64,000 bases of DNA from Paenibacillus pasadenensis (GTDB taxonomy: Bacteria; Bacillota; Bacilli; Paenibacillales; Paenibacillaceae), in NCBI RefSeq assembly GCF_023715725.1, contig NZ_JAMBOT010000002.1:62001-126000 (forward strand), written 5' to 3'. The notes beneath the pieces were generated by a model. That model worked only from the letters and a program-made list of their open reading frames with translations. It was not told the DNA's origin and made no database searches. Positions 26,701-35,010 of this stretch are shown one piece after another (within the stretch, counting starts at the first letter, position 1; the number at the start of each line of letters is the position of its first letter). Made by a program: the position numbers and the translations under genes.

Positions 26701-26825
26701 CGGCAGCATGGAATGCCGATCTGCTGGAGCAAAAGCTGGAGCCGCTGGATGTAACGGGAGATGCGATGGAGCTTGAATTTGGGCCGTTTGAGGTGAAGAC
26801 GGTTAAGCTTTCCCGAAAGAGCTAG
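23784..26825 (+). CDS. GH38 alpha-mannosidase, cytosolic
   Basis: A 1,013-residue glycosidase that removes alpha-mannose from oligosaccharides. An N-terminal beta region (1-230) is followed by the GH38 barrel with the zinc motif GHAHIDLAWLWPIRET (about 240-255) and the nucleophile Asp in LWMPDVFGYTASLPQ (about 353). GIGDGGGGP is the second zinc/substrate loop. The middle helical domain and the C-terminal beta-sandwich domains fill the rest. There is no signal peptide, so it acts inside the cell on imported sugars. It starts at ATG after AAAGGAGAG. The transporter operon downstream could bring in its substrates. Confidence 0.93.
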   Translation: MPYEVIKLDRLKSVLERLQAKIYEPIANLEVSAWVTKEPVTYADRMSGRPLTLQNGDKWGELWDCAWFHFKGVVPEQAKGEKVVLLIDVNGEVCLVDEEGSPAQGLTNINSEFDYSLGLPGKRVVPVSESSTGSEEINLWGDAGCNDLFGHYRSGTLKEAVIAICREEIRKLYYDFEVLLETAEHLPEGSARKERILHTLYDASLLLANSTEEKLAEVRRMLAQQLAKRGGDSVLTISAVGHAHIDLAWLWPIRETIRKGARTFSTVLHMMERYPDYVFGASQPQLYDWMKTHYPKLYSRIKERVQEGRWEPQGAMWVESDTNVPGGESLVRQLLYGKRYFQQEFGQEMKSLWMPDVFGYTASLPQLLKKAGVDYMMTQKLSWSSYNKHPHHTFMWEGIDGSQVLTHMPPEDTYNSPAAPRSLAKAEHEYLDKGVSDRALMLFGIGDGGGGPGEEHLERLAREQNLLGLAPVEQEPSHRFFERLAEGTDRYEAWRGELYLEKHQGTLTSQGRNKKYNRKLEKALRELEFAAVLAEMADGSPYPAEQLETIWKEVLLYQFHDILPGSSIKRVYDESLERYATLLEQTESLIGSAYLSVARGGGISGTAVFNSLPWEREEWLKLDGGWKHVRIPAMGYSDVSDSTTGTDGVEFPQLKASAEQRIIENSLLKVVFSPDGSIESIVDKEHGREIVQPGQAANALRIYADEGDAWDFRQDYRATGGMKLELADLIPFQDGPKAGFIMRYWFGESMLAQRVELTEGSRRIDFETEVDWKESGKMLRTSFPLNVRTDSASCEIQFGYLKRPTHRNTMWDYAKDEICAHHYVDLSEPDYGVALLNDSKYGHRAEGGELDLNLLRSPSWPDPEADRAEHSFTYSLYPHAGNHVEAGVYRRGYELNVPLRVYEGDSGISVENESASAAAESSQPESSFLLAGHPNVMIEAVKRAEDDGDIVVRLYETAGTRLQTKLQAGFPVAAAWNADLLEQKLEPLDVTGDAMELEFGPFEVKTVKLSRKS

Positions 26826-26847
26826 TAAGCAGCAAATTTTATAATGC

Positions 26848-26891
26848 AATGCCATAAAGCCGCTCCGTAATCGGAGACGGTTTTTTGGCAT
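26848..26891 (+). terminator. Intrinsic terminator after the alpha-mannosidase gene
   Basis: CCGCTCCG pairs with CGGAGACGG around loop TAAT, followed by TTTTTT; an outer ATGCC/GGCAT pairing extends the hairpin. Confidence 0.85.
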
Positions 26892-27022
26892 GAGCTTCAG
26901 CACTATGCTTAGTCTAGTTTGACCATTCAGACAATAGCGGATTTTCCAGCTAAACCGGGTATAAGAGTTTCACAAAAATCGGATTCAGATTTGAGGATTT
27001 AATTGGAATTGACGGCGAGTGT

Positions 27023-27028
27023 TATAAT
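27023..27028 (+). promoter_or_regulatory. -10 box (TATAAT) before the first solute-binding protein gene
   Basis: A perfect TATAAT lies 56 nt before the ATG; the -35 region is weak (TTAATT at about 18 bp), as expected for an activator-dependent promoter. Confidence 0.45.
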
Positions 27029-27084
27029 TCTTACAGTCTTGCTAGAGATTAGATGTTGTTATCCTGTTTGGGAGGCTGCTGAAA

Positions 27085-28707
27085 ATGAAGCGAATCCGTA
27101 TAAATCCTATCCGCAGCTGCGTGATTCTTCTCGCCGCAGTAGCACTCATTTTGATTGTATGGCGGATATCACAAGACCAAAACGGCTATACGGAGCCGGA
27201 AACTGCCGCGAAAAAACTGCATATTTTTGCAACCGATTTTGGGGAAAAGAAATCGTTTGAGGACAACTGGTTTACGGGAATGGTAGAAGAGAAGTTTAAG
27301 GTTGATTTGGAGTGGATGTCCGTACCAGGCGGCGCAGCCTCGGAAAAAAGAAAAATGCTTCTCTTGGCGGGGAGTGACTACCCGGAAATATTTATGACCT
27401 CATTCTCCAAGTACGAACAATTTCAATTGGGGCAAAACGGCACGCTTCTGCCGCTGAACGAACTCATTGAGCAATTCGCGCCGAACGTGAAAAAGGCTTT
27501 TCAAAACAATGAGGAATTGCGGAAAGCTGCAGCGTCGCCTAACGGGAAAATTTATTTTATTCCAACCATTGATGAGTGTTTTCATTGCTCCTACCCGCAG
27601 AAAATATGGATGAACAAAATGTGGCTGGATAAGCTGGATTTACCGGCTCCGCGTACATACGAAGAATTGTACCGTACGTTGACCGCTTTTAAAAAGCTGG
27701 ATCCCAATGGCAACGGCGCAGCCGATGAAATTCCGCTAAGCGGCAGCTCGGCCATGTATGTCGGCAATATGATGGGATATTTAATGAACGCATTTGTCTA
27801 TTATGACGGAGAGAATTTTCTTCAGGTTCAAAACGGCAAGGTGAGCTTTATCGGCAACAGTCCGGAATACCGGCAAGGTCTTCGCTATTTGAGGAAGCTT
27901 TACGAAGAGGGTCTGATTGATCCTAATATTTTTGCGCAAAGCGTAAATACCTTCACGGAGCGGACAAACGGCAGTCCCGCAAGGGTCGGCGCGTTTGTTG
28001 CAAATCATGCAGGAGCGGTAATTCCATTAACGTCTCCGCTATACAGGGAGTACGAAGTGTTACCGCCTCTTATTGGGCCTGCCGGCAAAAGGACAACCGG
28101 CTTCAAGCCGCATAAATTTGGCAGCGGAGGCTTTGTGATCACGGACAAGGCGACGCCGGAGCAGGCCGAGGCAATCATTCGAATCATTGATTTTTTGTAC
28201 ACGGAAGAGGGAACCATGCTGGCTACCTACGGCAAGGAGGGGGAGGTTTGGGAGAAGGCTGCAGCCTCGCTTGATTTTAACGGGAATCCGGCGAAGTACA
28301 GATTGTTGCCGGCTTATTATACCAATCGTATTCGTGACAGCTGGTGGAATTCCGGACAGGTAGCCATGACGAATCGCCTTCGCGAGTCGTTTGCCGTTGA
28401 AGGAGATCCGCTTGACCCTCGGAACTACGAATATCGTCTTTATTATGAAACGAAAACTAAATACGAGCCATATCGGCCCGACCAGTTCATTCCGCCGAAT
28501 TTGCCGTTCACCACGGAGGAGCTGCAGCAGGTCGAATTGCTGCGCAATGAAATCGGGAACTATTTGAATGATCAAACGGTGCAGTTTGTACTTGGCGCCA
28601 AAAATCTGGACGATGACTGGGCAGAGTACATGGCTGGATTCAATAAGCTCAATGTCAACTATTACGTGGAGCTGACTCAAAGAGCTTATGATTCATCGAA
28701 CAGATAA
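27085..28707 (+). CDS. Extracellular solute-binding protein (LplA/YtcQ-type), membrane-anchored without lipobox
   Basis: A 540-residue substrate-binding protein of a carbohydrate ABC transporter. It starts at ATG after GGGAGG. The N-terminus has one hydrophobic helix (CVILLAAVALILIVW) but no lipobox Cys after it, so it is either held by an uncleaved anchor or secreted, unlike its paralogue at 30794. Family features: WMSVPGGAASEKRKMLL, ANDECFHCSY-like motif IDECFHCSYPQKIW, LDPNGNGAADEIP calcium-like loop. The same ECFHCSY motif in both paralogues suggests a shared ligand. Followed by a strong palindrome. Confidence 0.87.
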   Translation: MKRIRINPIRSCVILLAAVALILIVWRISQDQNGYTEPETAAKKLHIFATDFGEKKSFEDNWFTGMVEEKFKVDLEWMSVPGGAASEKRKMLLLAGSDYPEIFMTSFSKYEQFQLGQNGTLLPLNELIEQFAPNVKKAFQNNEELRKAAASPNGKIYFIPTIDECFHCSYPQKIWMNKMWLDKLDLPAPRTYEELYRTLTAFKKLDPNGNGAADEIPLSGSSAMYVGNMMGYLMNAFVYYDGENFLQVQNGKVSFIGNSPEYRQGLRYLRKLYEEGLIDPNIFAQSVNTFTERTNGSPARVGAFVANHAGAVIPLTSPLYREYEVLPPLIGPAGKRTTGFKPHKFGSGGFVITDKATPEQAEAIIRIIDFLYTEEGTMLATYGKEGEVWEKAAASLDFNGNPAKYRLLPAYYTNRIRDSWWNSGQVAMTNRLRESFAVEGDPLDPRNYEYRLYYETKTKYEPYRPDQFIPPNLPFTTEELQQVELLRNEIGNYLNDQTVQFVLGAKNLDDDWAEYMAGFNKLNVNYYVELTQRAYDSSNR

Positions 28708-28717
28708 CATGGATTGC

Positions 28718-28748
28718 AGCCTGCCGCGAATTCGCGGCAGGCTTATTT
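28718..28748 (+). terminator. Intrinsic terminator / attenuator between binding protein and permease genes
   Basis: A perfect 26-nt palindrome from AGCCTGCCGCG to CGCGGCAGGCT, then TTATTTAT. It may partly separate the first binding-protein gene from the permease genes. Confidence 0.75.
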
Positions 28749-28879
28749 ATGCGCTCAGATCCCTTTAGCAGCGCGGCTTGTAGAATACGGCATATCGGAA
28801 GAAAGAAGCTTATTGAACGGAGCCGGACGTGCAGATAAGCTCATATCACTCGGGCAAAGGCAAAGGAGGAATTGCATGC

Positions 28880-29803
28880 ATGACGGCAGCGAAGACAGTT
28901 CGTTTGTTTAAAAAGAGCTTCAGAAAACGGTGGCAGCTTTATCTGTTTATGATCATTCCGCTATTGCATATAACCGCATTTAAGTATGTGCCGATGTTTG
29001 GCAATGTGATTGCTTTCCAGGATTACTCGTTTGAACGAGGGCTGTTCGGTAGCGATTGGATAGGATTCAAATATTTCAAACAGTTTTTCGATTCGCCGGA
29101 AGCGCTGAATACGATTCGAAATACGATTTTAATTAGTTTATTTACGCTGATATGCTCGTTCCCTGTACCGATCCTTTTAGCGATCATGCTGAATGAAATT
29201 CGCAGCCAAGGCTTCAAAAAGATCGTGCAGATGGTTACTTATGCTCCATACTTCATCTCGACGGTTGTTGTGGTTTCGATGTTAATGTTTCTGCTTTCGC
29301 CCCATACCGGATTTGTTAATCCTCTTCTGGTGAAGCTCGGAATGGAGCCGATCAATTTCATGGGAGAGAGCCAGTTTTTTAGGCCGATCTATATTCTTTC
29401 GGATATTTGGCAGACAGCGGGCTACAGCGCAATTATTTATATTGCCGCGCTTGCCGGTGTCAATCCCGAATCCTATGAGGCCGCCCGTATGGACGGCGCT
29501 ACCCGGCTGCAGAAAATCCGGCACATCGATCTTCCATGGATAATGCCAACGATTACTATCTTATTGATTCTTGGAGCGGGAAGCATCATGAGCATCGGCT
29601 TCGAAAAGATTTTCCTGATGCAAAATCCGATGAATACCAGCGTATCGGAAGTTATACCCACCTATGTGTACAAGGTTGGCCTCTTGTCCGCCAACTACAG
29701 CTATTCGACAGCCGTTGGATTATTCAACTCTTTGGTCAATATGATTCTGATACTGTCCGTTAACTACGCAGCGCGCAAAATATCCAATAACAGTCTGTTC
29801 TAA
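28880..29803 (+). CDS. Carbohydrate ABC transporter permease, LplB type
   Basis: A 307-residue inner subunit with six predicted transmembrane helices. The start at 28880 follows AAAGGAGG (an out-of-frame ATG at 28876 overlaps it). KYVPMFGNVIAFQDYS is typical of the LplB branch, and the EAA loop EAARMDGATRLQKIRHIDLP (about 195-214) is where an ATPase docks. No ATPase gene lies in the operon; as in B. subtilis, a shared MsmX-like ATPase elsewhere is expected. It forms a heterodimer with the next product. Confidence 0.92.
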   Translation: MTAAKTVRLFKKSFRKRWQLYLFMIIPLLHITAFKYVPMFGNVIAFQDYSFERGLFGSDWIGFKYFKQFFDSPEALNTIRNTILISLFTLICSFPVPILLAIMLNEIRSQGFKKIVQMVTYAPYFISTVVVVSMLMFLLSPHTGFVNPLLVKLGMEPINFMGESQFFRPIYILSDIWQTAGYSAIIYIAALAGVNPESYEAARMDGATRLQKIRHIDLPWIMPTITILLILGAGSIMSIGFEKIFLMQNPMNTSVSEVIPTYVYKVGLLSANYSYSTAVGLFNSLVNMILILSVNYAARKISNNSLF

Positions 29804-29815
29804 GGGGGTTACACC

Positions 29816-30745
29816 ATGCTCCAGCGGGTTTCCATCCGGCGGAATGCCGAACGCAGAACGCCCATACGCGAACCTTTGACCGACAGATTGTTTGTTGGGT
29901 CCATTTACTTCATCTTATCTCTTGTCACCATAGTTGTTTCCTATCCTCTGATTTATATTGTAAGCGCATCCTTTAGCGCCCCGTCCGCCGTTATTTCAGG
30001 CAAGGTATGGCTGCTGCCGGTTGATCCTACGCTCGTTGCCTACAAGGCAATTCTGCAAAGTCCAAAGCTGCTGGCGGGTTTTGGCAATTCACTGTTTTAC
30101 ACGGTTGCAGGAACGATGGTCAGCTTGGTTTTATCCCTTTTGCTTGCTTACCCGTTGTCTCGAAGAGATCTGGTAGGCAGAGGCCCCATTATGTTCTATT
30201 TAGCGGTGACCCTTGTCATCGGAGGCGGGCTCATCCCTATGTATTTGACGGTCAAATACTTTGGAATGCTTGATACCCGCTGGGCAATGATCATCCCGGG
30301 GGCAATCTCTGTATGGCAGGTTATTATTGCGCGAACCTTTTTTCAGACAACCATACCGGATGAGCTTTCGGAAGCAGCCGAGATGGACGGAAGCAGCGAC
30401 TTCAGGTTTTTCTGGCAAATGGTCATTCCGCTCTCCAAGCCGATTATCGCCGTTATGGGACTCATGTACGCGGTCGGCATGTGGAACAGTTATTTTGACG
30501 CTTTAATCTATCTGAACGATTCCAAGTTATTCCCGCTTCAGTTGGTGCTTCGAAGCATTCTTGTCATGAATCAGGTCGATCCCGAGATGATGAGAGACGC
30601 CCAGCAGATGATTCAGGCTCAAGGCCTGTCGACGCTGCTGAAGTACTCGCTGATTGTGGTCGCGAGCGCACCGGTGCTGATTTTATATCCGTTTGTGCAA
30701 AGGTTTTTTATCAAAGGCATCATGATTGGTTCTCTGAAAGGTTAA
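29816..30745 (+). CDS. Carbohydrate ABC transporter permease, LplC/YtcP type
   Basis: A 309-residue partner permease, 12 nt after the previous gene, ribosome site AAGGGGG. Six helices; VVSYPLIYIVSASFS opens the first, VTLVIGGGLIPMYLTVKYFG is typical of this branch, and the EAA loop is SEAAEMDGSSDFRFFWQMVI. It ends with FIKGIMIGSLKG, the usual C-terminus of the family. Confidence 0.92.
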   Translation: MLQRVSIRRNAERRTPIREPLTDRLFVGSIYFILSLVTIVVSYPLIYIVSASFSAPSAVISGKVWLLPVDPTLVAYKAILQSPKLLAGFGNSLFYTVAGTMVSLVLSLLLAYPLSRRDLVGRGPIMFYLAVTLVIGGGLIPMYLTVKYFGMLDTRWAMIIPGAISVWQVIIARTFFQTTIPDELSEAAEMDGSSDFRFFWQMVIPLSKPIIAVMGLMYAVGMWNSYFDALIYLNDSKLFPLQLVLRSILVMNQVDPEMMRDAQQMIQAQGLSTLLKYSLIVVASAPVLILYPFVQRFFIKGIMIGSLKG

Positions 30746-30793
30746 GCGGACACTCAAGTTTTGCAGAGATTTAATTATGAGGAGGAGTCAAGC

Positions 30794-32446
30794 TTGAGCA
30801 AACTATTCCGGTTCGTCGTGCTGTCTGTTTTTATGGCGTTTATCGTCATCCTGTCTGCCTGCAGCAATAACGGAAATAGCGGAGGCGAAAATGCTTCCGG
30901 GCAAGAAGGAAAGACGGAGGGGGCTGAAGGAGCAGAGGCTTCGGTCCGGTTTAAAATGTTCGCGATGCCTGATAACCGGATTGAAAATATCGAGACCAAT
31001 GAATTTACGGCCTATCTGGAGGACCGCCAAAAAATTAACATCGACTGGATGACCGTTCCTGGCGGCCAGGATGTCGAGCAGAAGAAAAACCTGCTCATGT
31101 CCACTGGCGATTATCCGGAAGTAATGTGGAGCACATTTACGCCTGCGGAGCAATACAAATACAGCCAGTCGGGCGCGCTGATTCCTCTGGACGATTTGAT
31201 CAATCAATATGCTCCCAATGTGAAGAAGGCAATGGAAACGAATGAGCGTTACAAAAACGGCGTCACGGCGGCAGATGGAAAAATCTATGCGCTTAGCCAG
31301 CTCGGCGAGTGTTTTCATTGTTCGTATTCTCAGAAACTATGGATCAACAAAGCCTGGCTGGATAAGCTCGGACTCCAATTGCCTAAAACGACCGAGGAGT
31401 TTTATGCGGTGCTAAAGGCATTCAAGACGCAGGATCCGAATGGAAACGGGAAGGAAGATGAGATTCCGCTCACAGGGGCGGTCGGCACTTGGAACGGCGA
31501 GCTTTATGGCTTCCTCGTCAATCCATTCATCCTGAACAATAGGACCGACTTCACCGTTACTCAGAACGGCAAGGTAACGTTTGTCGGTGACAAGCCGGAA
31601 TATAAACAAGCTCTTGAATATCTTAATCAGCTTTACAAAGAGAAGTTGATAGATGCGGCGGCGTTCACGCAAAATCTGGACAGTATGAGCCAGCTCATTA
31701 ATTCCGCTGACCGGGTGGGCGCATTTACGGCGGGGCATGTGGCGATGGGAGCTACGCTGGATTCTCCGTTTTATAAAAATTACGTAGCGCTTTCTCCGCT
31801 AGAGGGACCGGGCGGACTGCGGACGACGGGTTATTTCCCTTCCGGTTTTAATACAGGCGGGTTTTCTATCACGAAGAAGGCCACAAATGAGCAGGCTATC
31901 GCCGCGATCAAAATGTTTGATTATTTGATGACCGAAGAAGGCACGCTGCGGGCAACGTTTGGAACGGAAGGCCAATTCTGGAGCAAGCCGCCGGAGGGGG
32001 CAAAAGATTTTGAAGGCAAACCCGCTAAATATTTGCTGAATCCGGAATTGGTCACCGATACCAAAATCCAAAATCTGACTTGGCACGGTATGGGCCAAGT
32101 CGGCCTCACCAATGAAATGCGCGTCTCTTTCGTCGCGCCGGAGGATGTTTTCTCGCCGGAGGCATACGAATACAGGCTGTATAGAGATACGAAGGACAAT
32201 TATGAACCGTACACGCCAAAAGAAGGGCTGCCGCCCGCACTGCCGCTGCTCCCGGATGACCAGGACCGACTTGCGCAGCTGCAGACTGACATTAAAAAAT
32301 ATATGGAGGAGAATACGGTCCGCTTTATTACAGGTGACCAGAATATCGAATCCGGCTGGGACGGCTATGCTGCATCCTATTCCAAGCTGAAAGTAGACGA
32401 ATATTTGGGTATTTTGCAAAAGGGCTATGAGCAGTTGAAAAAATAG
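30794..32446 (+). CDS. Extracellular solute-binding lipoprotein (LplA/YtcQ-type)
   Basis: A 550-residue substrate-binding lipoprotein. The TTG at 30794 is chosen because GGAGGAG ends 6 nt upstream; the reading frame opens at another TTG (30761) without a site. The signal peptide ends in the lipobox ILSAC followed by SNNGNSGG, so it is lipid-anchored. WMTVPGGQDVEQKKNLLMS, GECFHCSYSQKLWINKAW and LDPNGNGKEDEIPL-like (QDPNGNGKEDEIP) match the paralogue at 27085 along the whole length. It is probably the main binding protein of the 28880/29816 permeases. Confidence 0.93.
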   Translation: MSKLFRFVVLSVFMAFIVILSACSNNGNSGGENASGQEGKTEGAEGAEASVRFKMFAMPDNRIENIETNEFTAYLEDRQKINIDWMTVPGGQDVEQKKNLLMSTGDYPEVMWSTFTPAEQYKYSQSGALIPLDDLINQYAPNVKKAMETNERYKNGVTAADGKIYALSQLGECFHCSYSQKLWINKAWLDKLGLQLPKTTEEFYAVLKAFKTQDPNGNGKEDEIPLTGAVGTWNGELYGFLVNPFILNNRTDFTVTQNGKVTFVGDKPEYKQALEYLNQLYKEKLIDAAAFTQNLDSMSQLINSADRVGAFTAGHVAMGATLDSPFYKNYVALSPLEGPGGLRTTGYFPSGFNTGGFSITKKATNEQAIAAIKMFDYLMTEEGTLRATFGTEGQFWSKPPEGAKDFEGKPAKYLLNPELVTDTKIQNLTWHGMGQVGLTNEMRVSFVAPEDVFSPEAYEYRLYRDTKDNYEPYTPKEGLPPALPLLPDDQDRLAQLQTDIKKYMEENTVRFITGDQNIESGWDGYAASYSKLKVDEYLGILQKGYEQLKK

Positions 32447-32449
32447 AAG

Positions 32450-32489
32450 TTGCGTCGGAATCCCCTTCCTGTGAGGGGATTCCTGCAAC
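32450..32489 (+). other. Strong intercistronic stem-loop without T run
   Basis: GTTGC/GCAAC and GGAATCCCCT/AGGGGATTCC pair around loop TCCTGTG, starting 3 nt after the binding-protein stop codon. There is no T run, so it looks like a stem that stabilises the 3' end of the upstream mRNA and lowers downstream expression, as known for binding-protein operons, more than a full terminator. Confidence 0.7.
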
Positions 32490-32530
32490 GGCGGCTAGGA
32501 AACTTCTACCTGGAAAGGGGTACGGAATCG

Positions 32531-34894
32531 TTGAGCGAAGAAATCCAGATTTACGTCTCGCCGTACGGCTCGGACGAAGCGGCAGGTACGAAGGAGCAGC
32601 CATACGCTTCAATTGGGCGAGCTCAAAGGTCAGCGAGGGAAGCTTCCTCGGCTGGTAAAGCGGTAACCGTTAAAGTTGCCGGAGGCATTTACGATCTGAG
32701 CGAGCCGCTTCGCTTCGGAGCGGAGGACTCCGGTTCGGAAGCCGCGCCGGTTGTATACGAGTCATACGGAGACGAGCCCGCGGTGCTTAGCGGCGCTGCC
32801 GGGCTGCAGCTTAGCTGGGAGCCTTTCCGCGACGGGATTATGCAGGCCAAGCTGCCTGACGGCGTTGACCTGGACCAGCTTTATGTGGACGGCAAGTTAT
32901 ACCATATGGCCCGGTATCCCGACTTTGATGAAGAGATCCGCATCATGAACGGGTATGCCGCTGACTCCATCAGCAAGGAGAGGGCTGCACGCTGGAAGCG
33001 GCCGCAAGGCGGATACGTGCATGCCATGCACAGCCATTTGTGGGGAGATTACTGGTATCGGATCGCAGAAAATGACCGGACCACCGAGCTTCAGCTGGAG
33101 GGTGGCTGGCAGAATAACCGGCAAATGGGCATTCATGAGGAATTCCGCTACGTCGAAAATATTTTCGAGGAGTTGGATGCGCCTGGGGAATGGTATTGCG
33201 ACCGGGAGACAGGAATTTTGTACGTGTTTCCTTTACCGGGCACGGATCTTGCGAAGGCGGAGACAAAGGGTGCCCATTTGAGCCATCTGCTGGAAATGAA
33301 GGGGCTTCCGGGGGCAAGTGCCCGCCATCTGACGGTGAGAGGATTTACGTTTACGATGACATCCCGCACCTTCATGTTAAACCGTGAACCGCTGCTGCGA
33401 AGCGATTGGACCGTTTATAGAGGCGGCGCGGTGCTTTTGCAGGGGACGGAGCACTGCTCCATACGGGATTGCACCTTTACGAAGCTTGGCGGCAACGCCG
33501 TATTTGTTGACGGATACAACCGGCAAGCTAGCGTTATCGGATGTCTTCTGGAGGACATTGGCTCAAACGGGATTGCTTTTGTAGGGCGGCCGGATAGCGT
33601 AAGGAATCCGCTATTTGAATACTATGAGCGGCAGAGGAAGGCAGACATCGATATGACGCCAGGTCCGCAATCGGACCAGTACCCTGCGCAATGTCTTGTC
33701 GAGGATTGCCTGATTACTAGAGTGGGAAGAGTGGAAAAACAATCTGCGCCTGTTCAAATTTCGATGGCGATGGATATTACCGTCCGCAGCTGCAGCATCT
33801 ATGAGGTGCCGCGGGCCGGCATTAACATTTCGGAAGGCACATTTGGCGGGCATCTTATTGAACACTGCGATGTGTTCGAGACCGTGCTCGAAACGGGAGA
33901 CCACGGCTCCTTCAATTCATGGGGGAGAGACCGCTACTGGCTGCTCGATGACGTAGACATGGATTCCATCAATGCGGATGAGCAGGCCGAGCGTGATCGG
34001 CTGCCGATTCTGGACATGGTCCGGCCGATCGTCATCCGCAACAACCGGTGGCGCTGCGATTACGGCTGGGATATCGATCTGGACGACGGATCGAGCTGGT
34101 ACGAGATTTATAACAACCTGTGCCTGGCAGGGGGAATCAAGCTGCGAGAGGGCTTTTACCGGCGCTGCGAGAACAATGTGACAGTCAACAACAGCTTCCA
34201 CCCGCATGTTTGGTTTAAAGGGAGCCGCGACATTTTCCGGCGCAATATTATCTTTACCGAGTACGCGCCAATTCGCGTCCCGCAGCCTTGGGGCAGCGAA
34301 TGCGACGACAATCTGCTGCACTCGGCGGAAAGGGAACCGTCGCATGCTGCGCCGTTAGCAGCGATGAGCGGACGCGACGAACGCTCTATTGCGGCGGATG
34401 CGCTGTTTGTTGACCCGGATCATGGCGACTACCGGGTACGCGAGGGGTCTCCGGCGCTGGCTCTCGGCTTTGTGAACTTCCCTATGGATGAATTCGGCGT
34501 CCGTTCAGCCCGTCTCAAGGAACGGGCAAAAACGCCGAAGCTGCCGAACATCGGGGAACATCAAAGCGAATCGGGACGTCTCCCGCAGCATTCGCGCTGG
34601 GATCGTTGCAAGGTGAAAAACATTGTGGGGCTTGGCGAGGTATCCGCATCCGGCCTGCCGGAGGAGACAGGCGTACTGCTTGAGACAATTCCCTGGGGAA
34701 GCTGGCAAAATGAGCGCGGCTTTCAAATAGCGGATGTTATCCTTGAACTGAATGGGAGCCAGGTGGATACTGTAGACGATTTGTTTGCAGCGTTTGGAGG
34801 GGTTGGTGAAGGCGAACCGTTTGATGTGACCGTATTTCGCGGGCAGAAGCGGATTATTCTGCAGGTAAACAATTGGCAAGAGGAACGAGCATAG
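32531..34894 (+). CDS. Right-handed beta-helix protein with C-terminal PDZ domain
   Basis: A 787-residue protein. The TTG start at 32531 follows AAAGGGG; nothing upstream in the frame has a ribosome site. The N-terminus IQIYVSPYGSDEAAGTKEQP and the rungs (IRDCTFTKLGGNAVFVDG, IEHCDVFETVLETGDHG, VIRNNRWRCDYGWDIDLDDG) mark a parallel beta-helix of the polysaccharide lyase/hydrolase type. The last ~95 residues (GLGEVSASGLPEETGVLLET, GFQIADVILELNGSQVDT) form a PDZ domain. No signal peptide is seen, so it may act on imported oligosaccharides. It is the last gene of the transporter operon. The exact enzyme activity cannot be told from sequence alone. Confidence 0.8.
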   Translation: MSEEIQIYVSPYGSDEAAGTKEQPYASIGRAQRSAREASSAGKAVTVKVAGGIYDLSEPLRFGAEDSGSEAAPVVYESYGDEPAVLSGAAGLQLSWEPFRDGIMQAKLPDGVDLDQLYVDGKLYHMARYPDFDEEIRIMNGYAADSISKERAARWKRPQGGYVHAMHSHLWGDYWYRIAENDRTTELQLEGGWQNNRQMGIHEEFRYVENIFEELDAPGEWYCDRETGILYVFPLPGTDLAKAETKGAHLSHLLEMKGLPGASARHLTVRGFTFTMTSRTFMLNREPLLRSDWTVYRGGAVLLQGTEHCSIRDCTFTKLGGNAVFVDGYNRQASVIGCLLEDIGSNGIAFVGRPDSVRNPLFEYYERQRKADIDMTPGPQSDQYPAQCLVEDCLITRVGRVEKQSAPVQISMAMDITVRSCSIYEVPRAGINISEGTFGGHLIEHCDVFETVLETGDHGSFNSWGRDRYWLLDDVDMDSINADEQAERDRLPILDMVRPIVIRNNRWRCDYGWDIDLDDGSSWYEIYNNLCLAGGIKLREGFYRRCENNVTVNNSFHPHVWFKGSRDIFRRNIIFTEYAPIRVPQPWGSECDDNLLHSAEREPSHAAPLAAMSGRDERSIAADALFVDPDHGDYRVREGSPALALGFVNFPMDEFGVRSARLKERAKTPKLPNIGEHQSESGRLPQHSRWDRCKVKNIVGLGEVSASGLPEETGVLLETIPWGSWQNERGFQIADVILELNGSQVDTVDDLFAAFGGVGEGEPFDVTVFRGQKRIILQVNNWQEERA

Positions 34895-34907
34895 CTTAAC
34901 TGAAGAA

Positions 34908-34950
34908 GGGGCTGTCCCAATGGTCGCGCTATGCGGCCAGGGACAGCCCC
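34908..34950 (+). terminator. Terminator-like hairpin after the beta-helix gene
   Basis: GGGGCTGTCCC pairs with GGGACAGCCCC over a 21-nt loop that itself can pair (GGTCGC..GCGGCC). Only a short T stretch follows. It also lies downstream of the convergent AraC-type gene. Confidence 0.75.
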
Positions 34951-35010
34951 CTTAACTGTATTTGCTCTTGACGGCTGTTTGACGCCCTTAAGCGAGGCAC
35001 AGCCCTCCAT

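Noticed and set aside
34908-34950. GGGGCTGTCCC inverted repeat considered as an insertion-sequence end.
   Set aside because: No transposase, no second copy and no target duplication were seen; position after two convergent genes fits a terminator.
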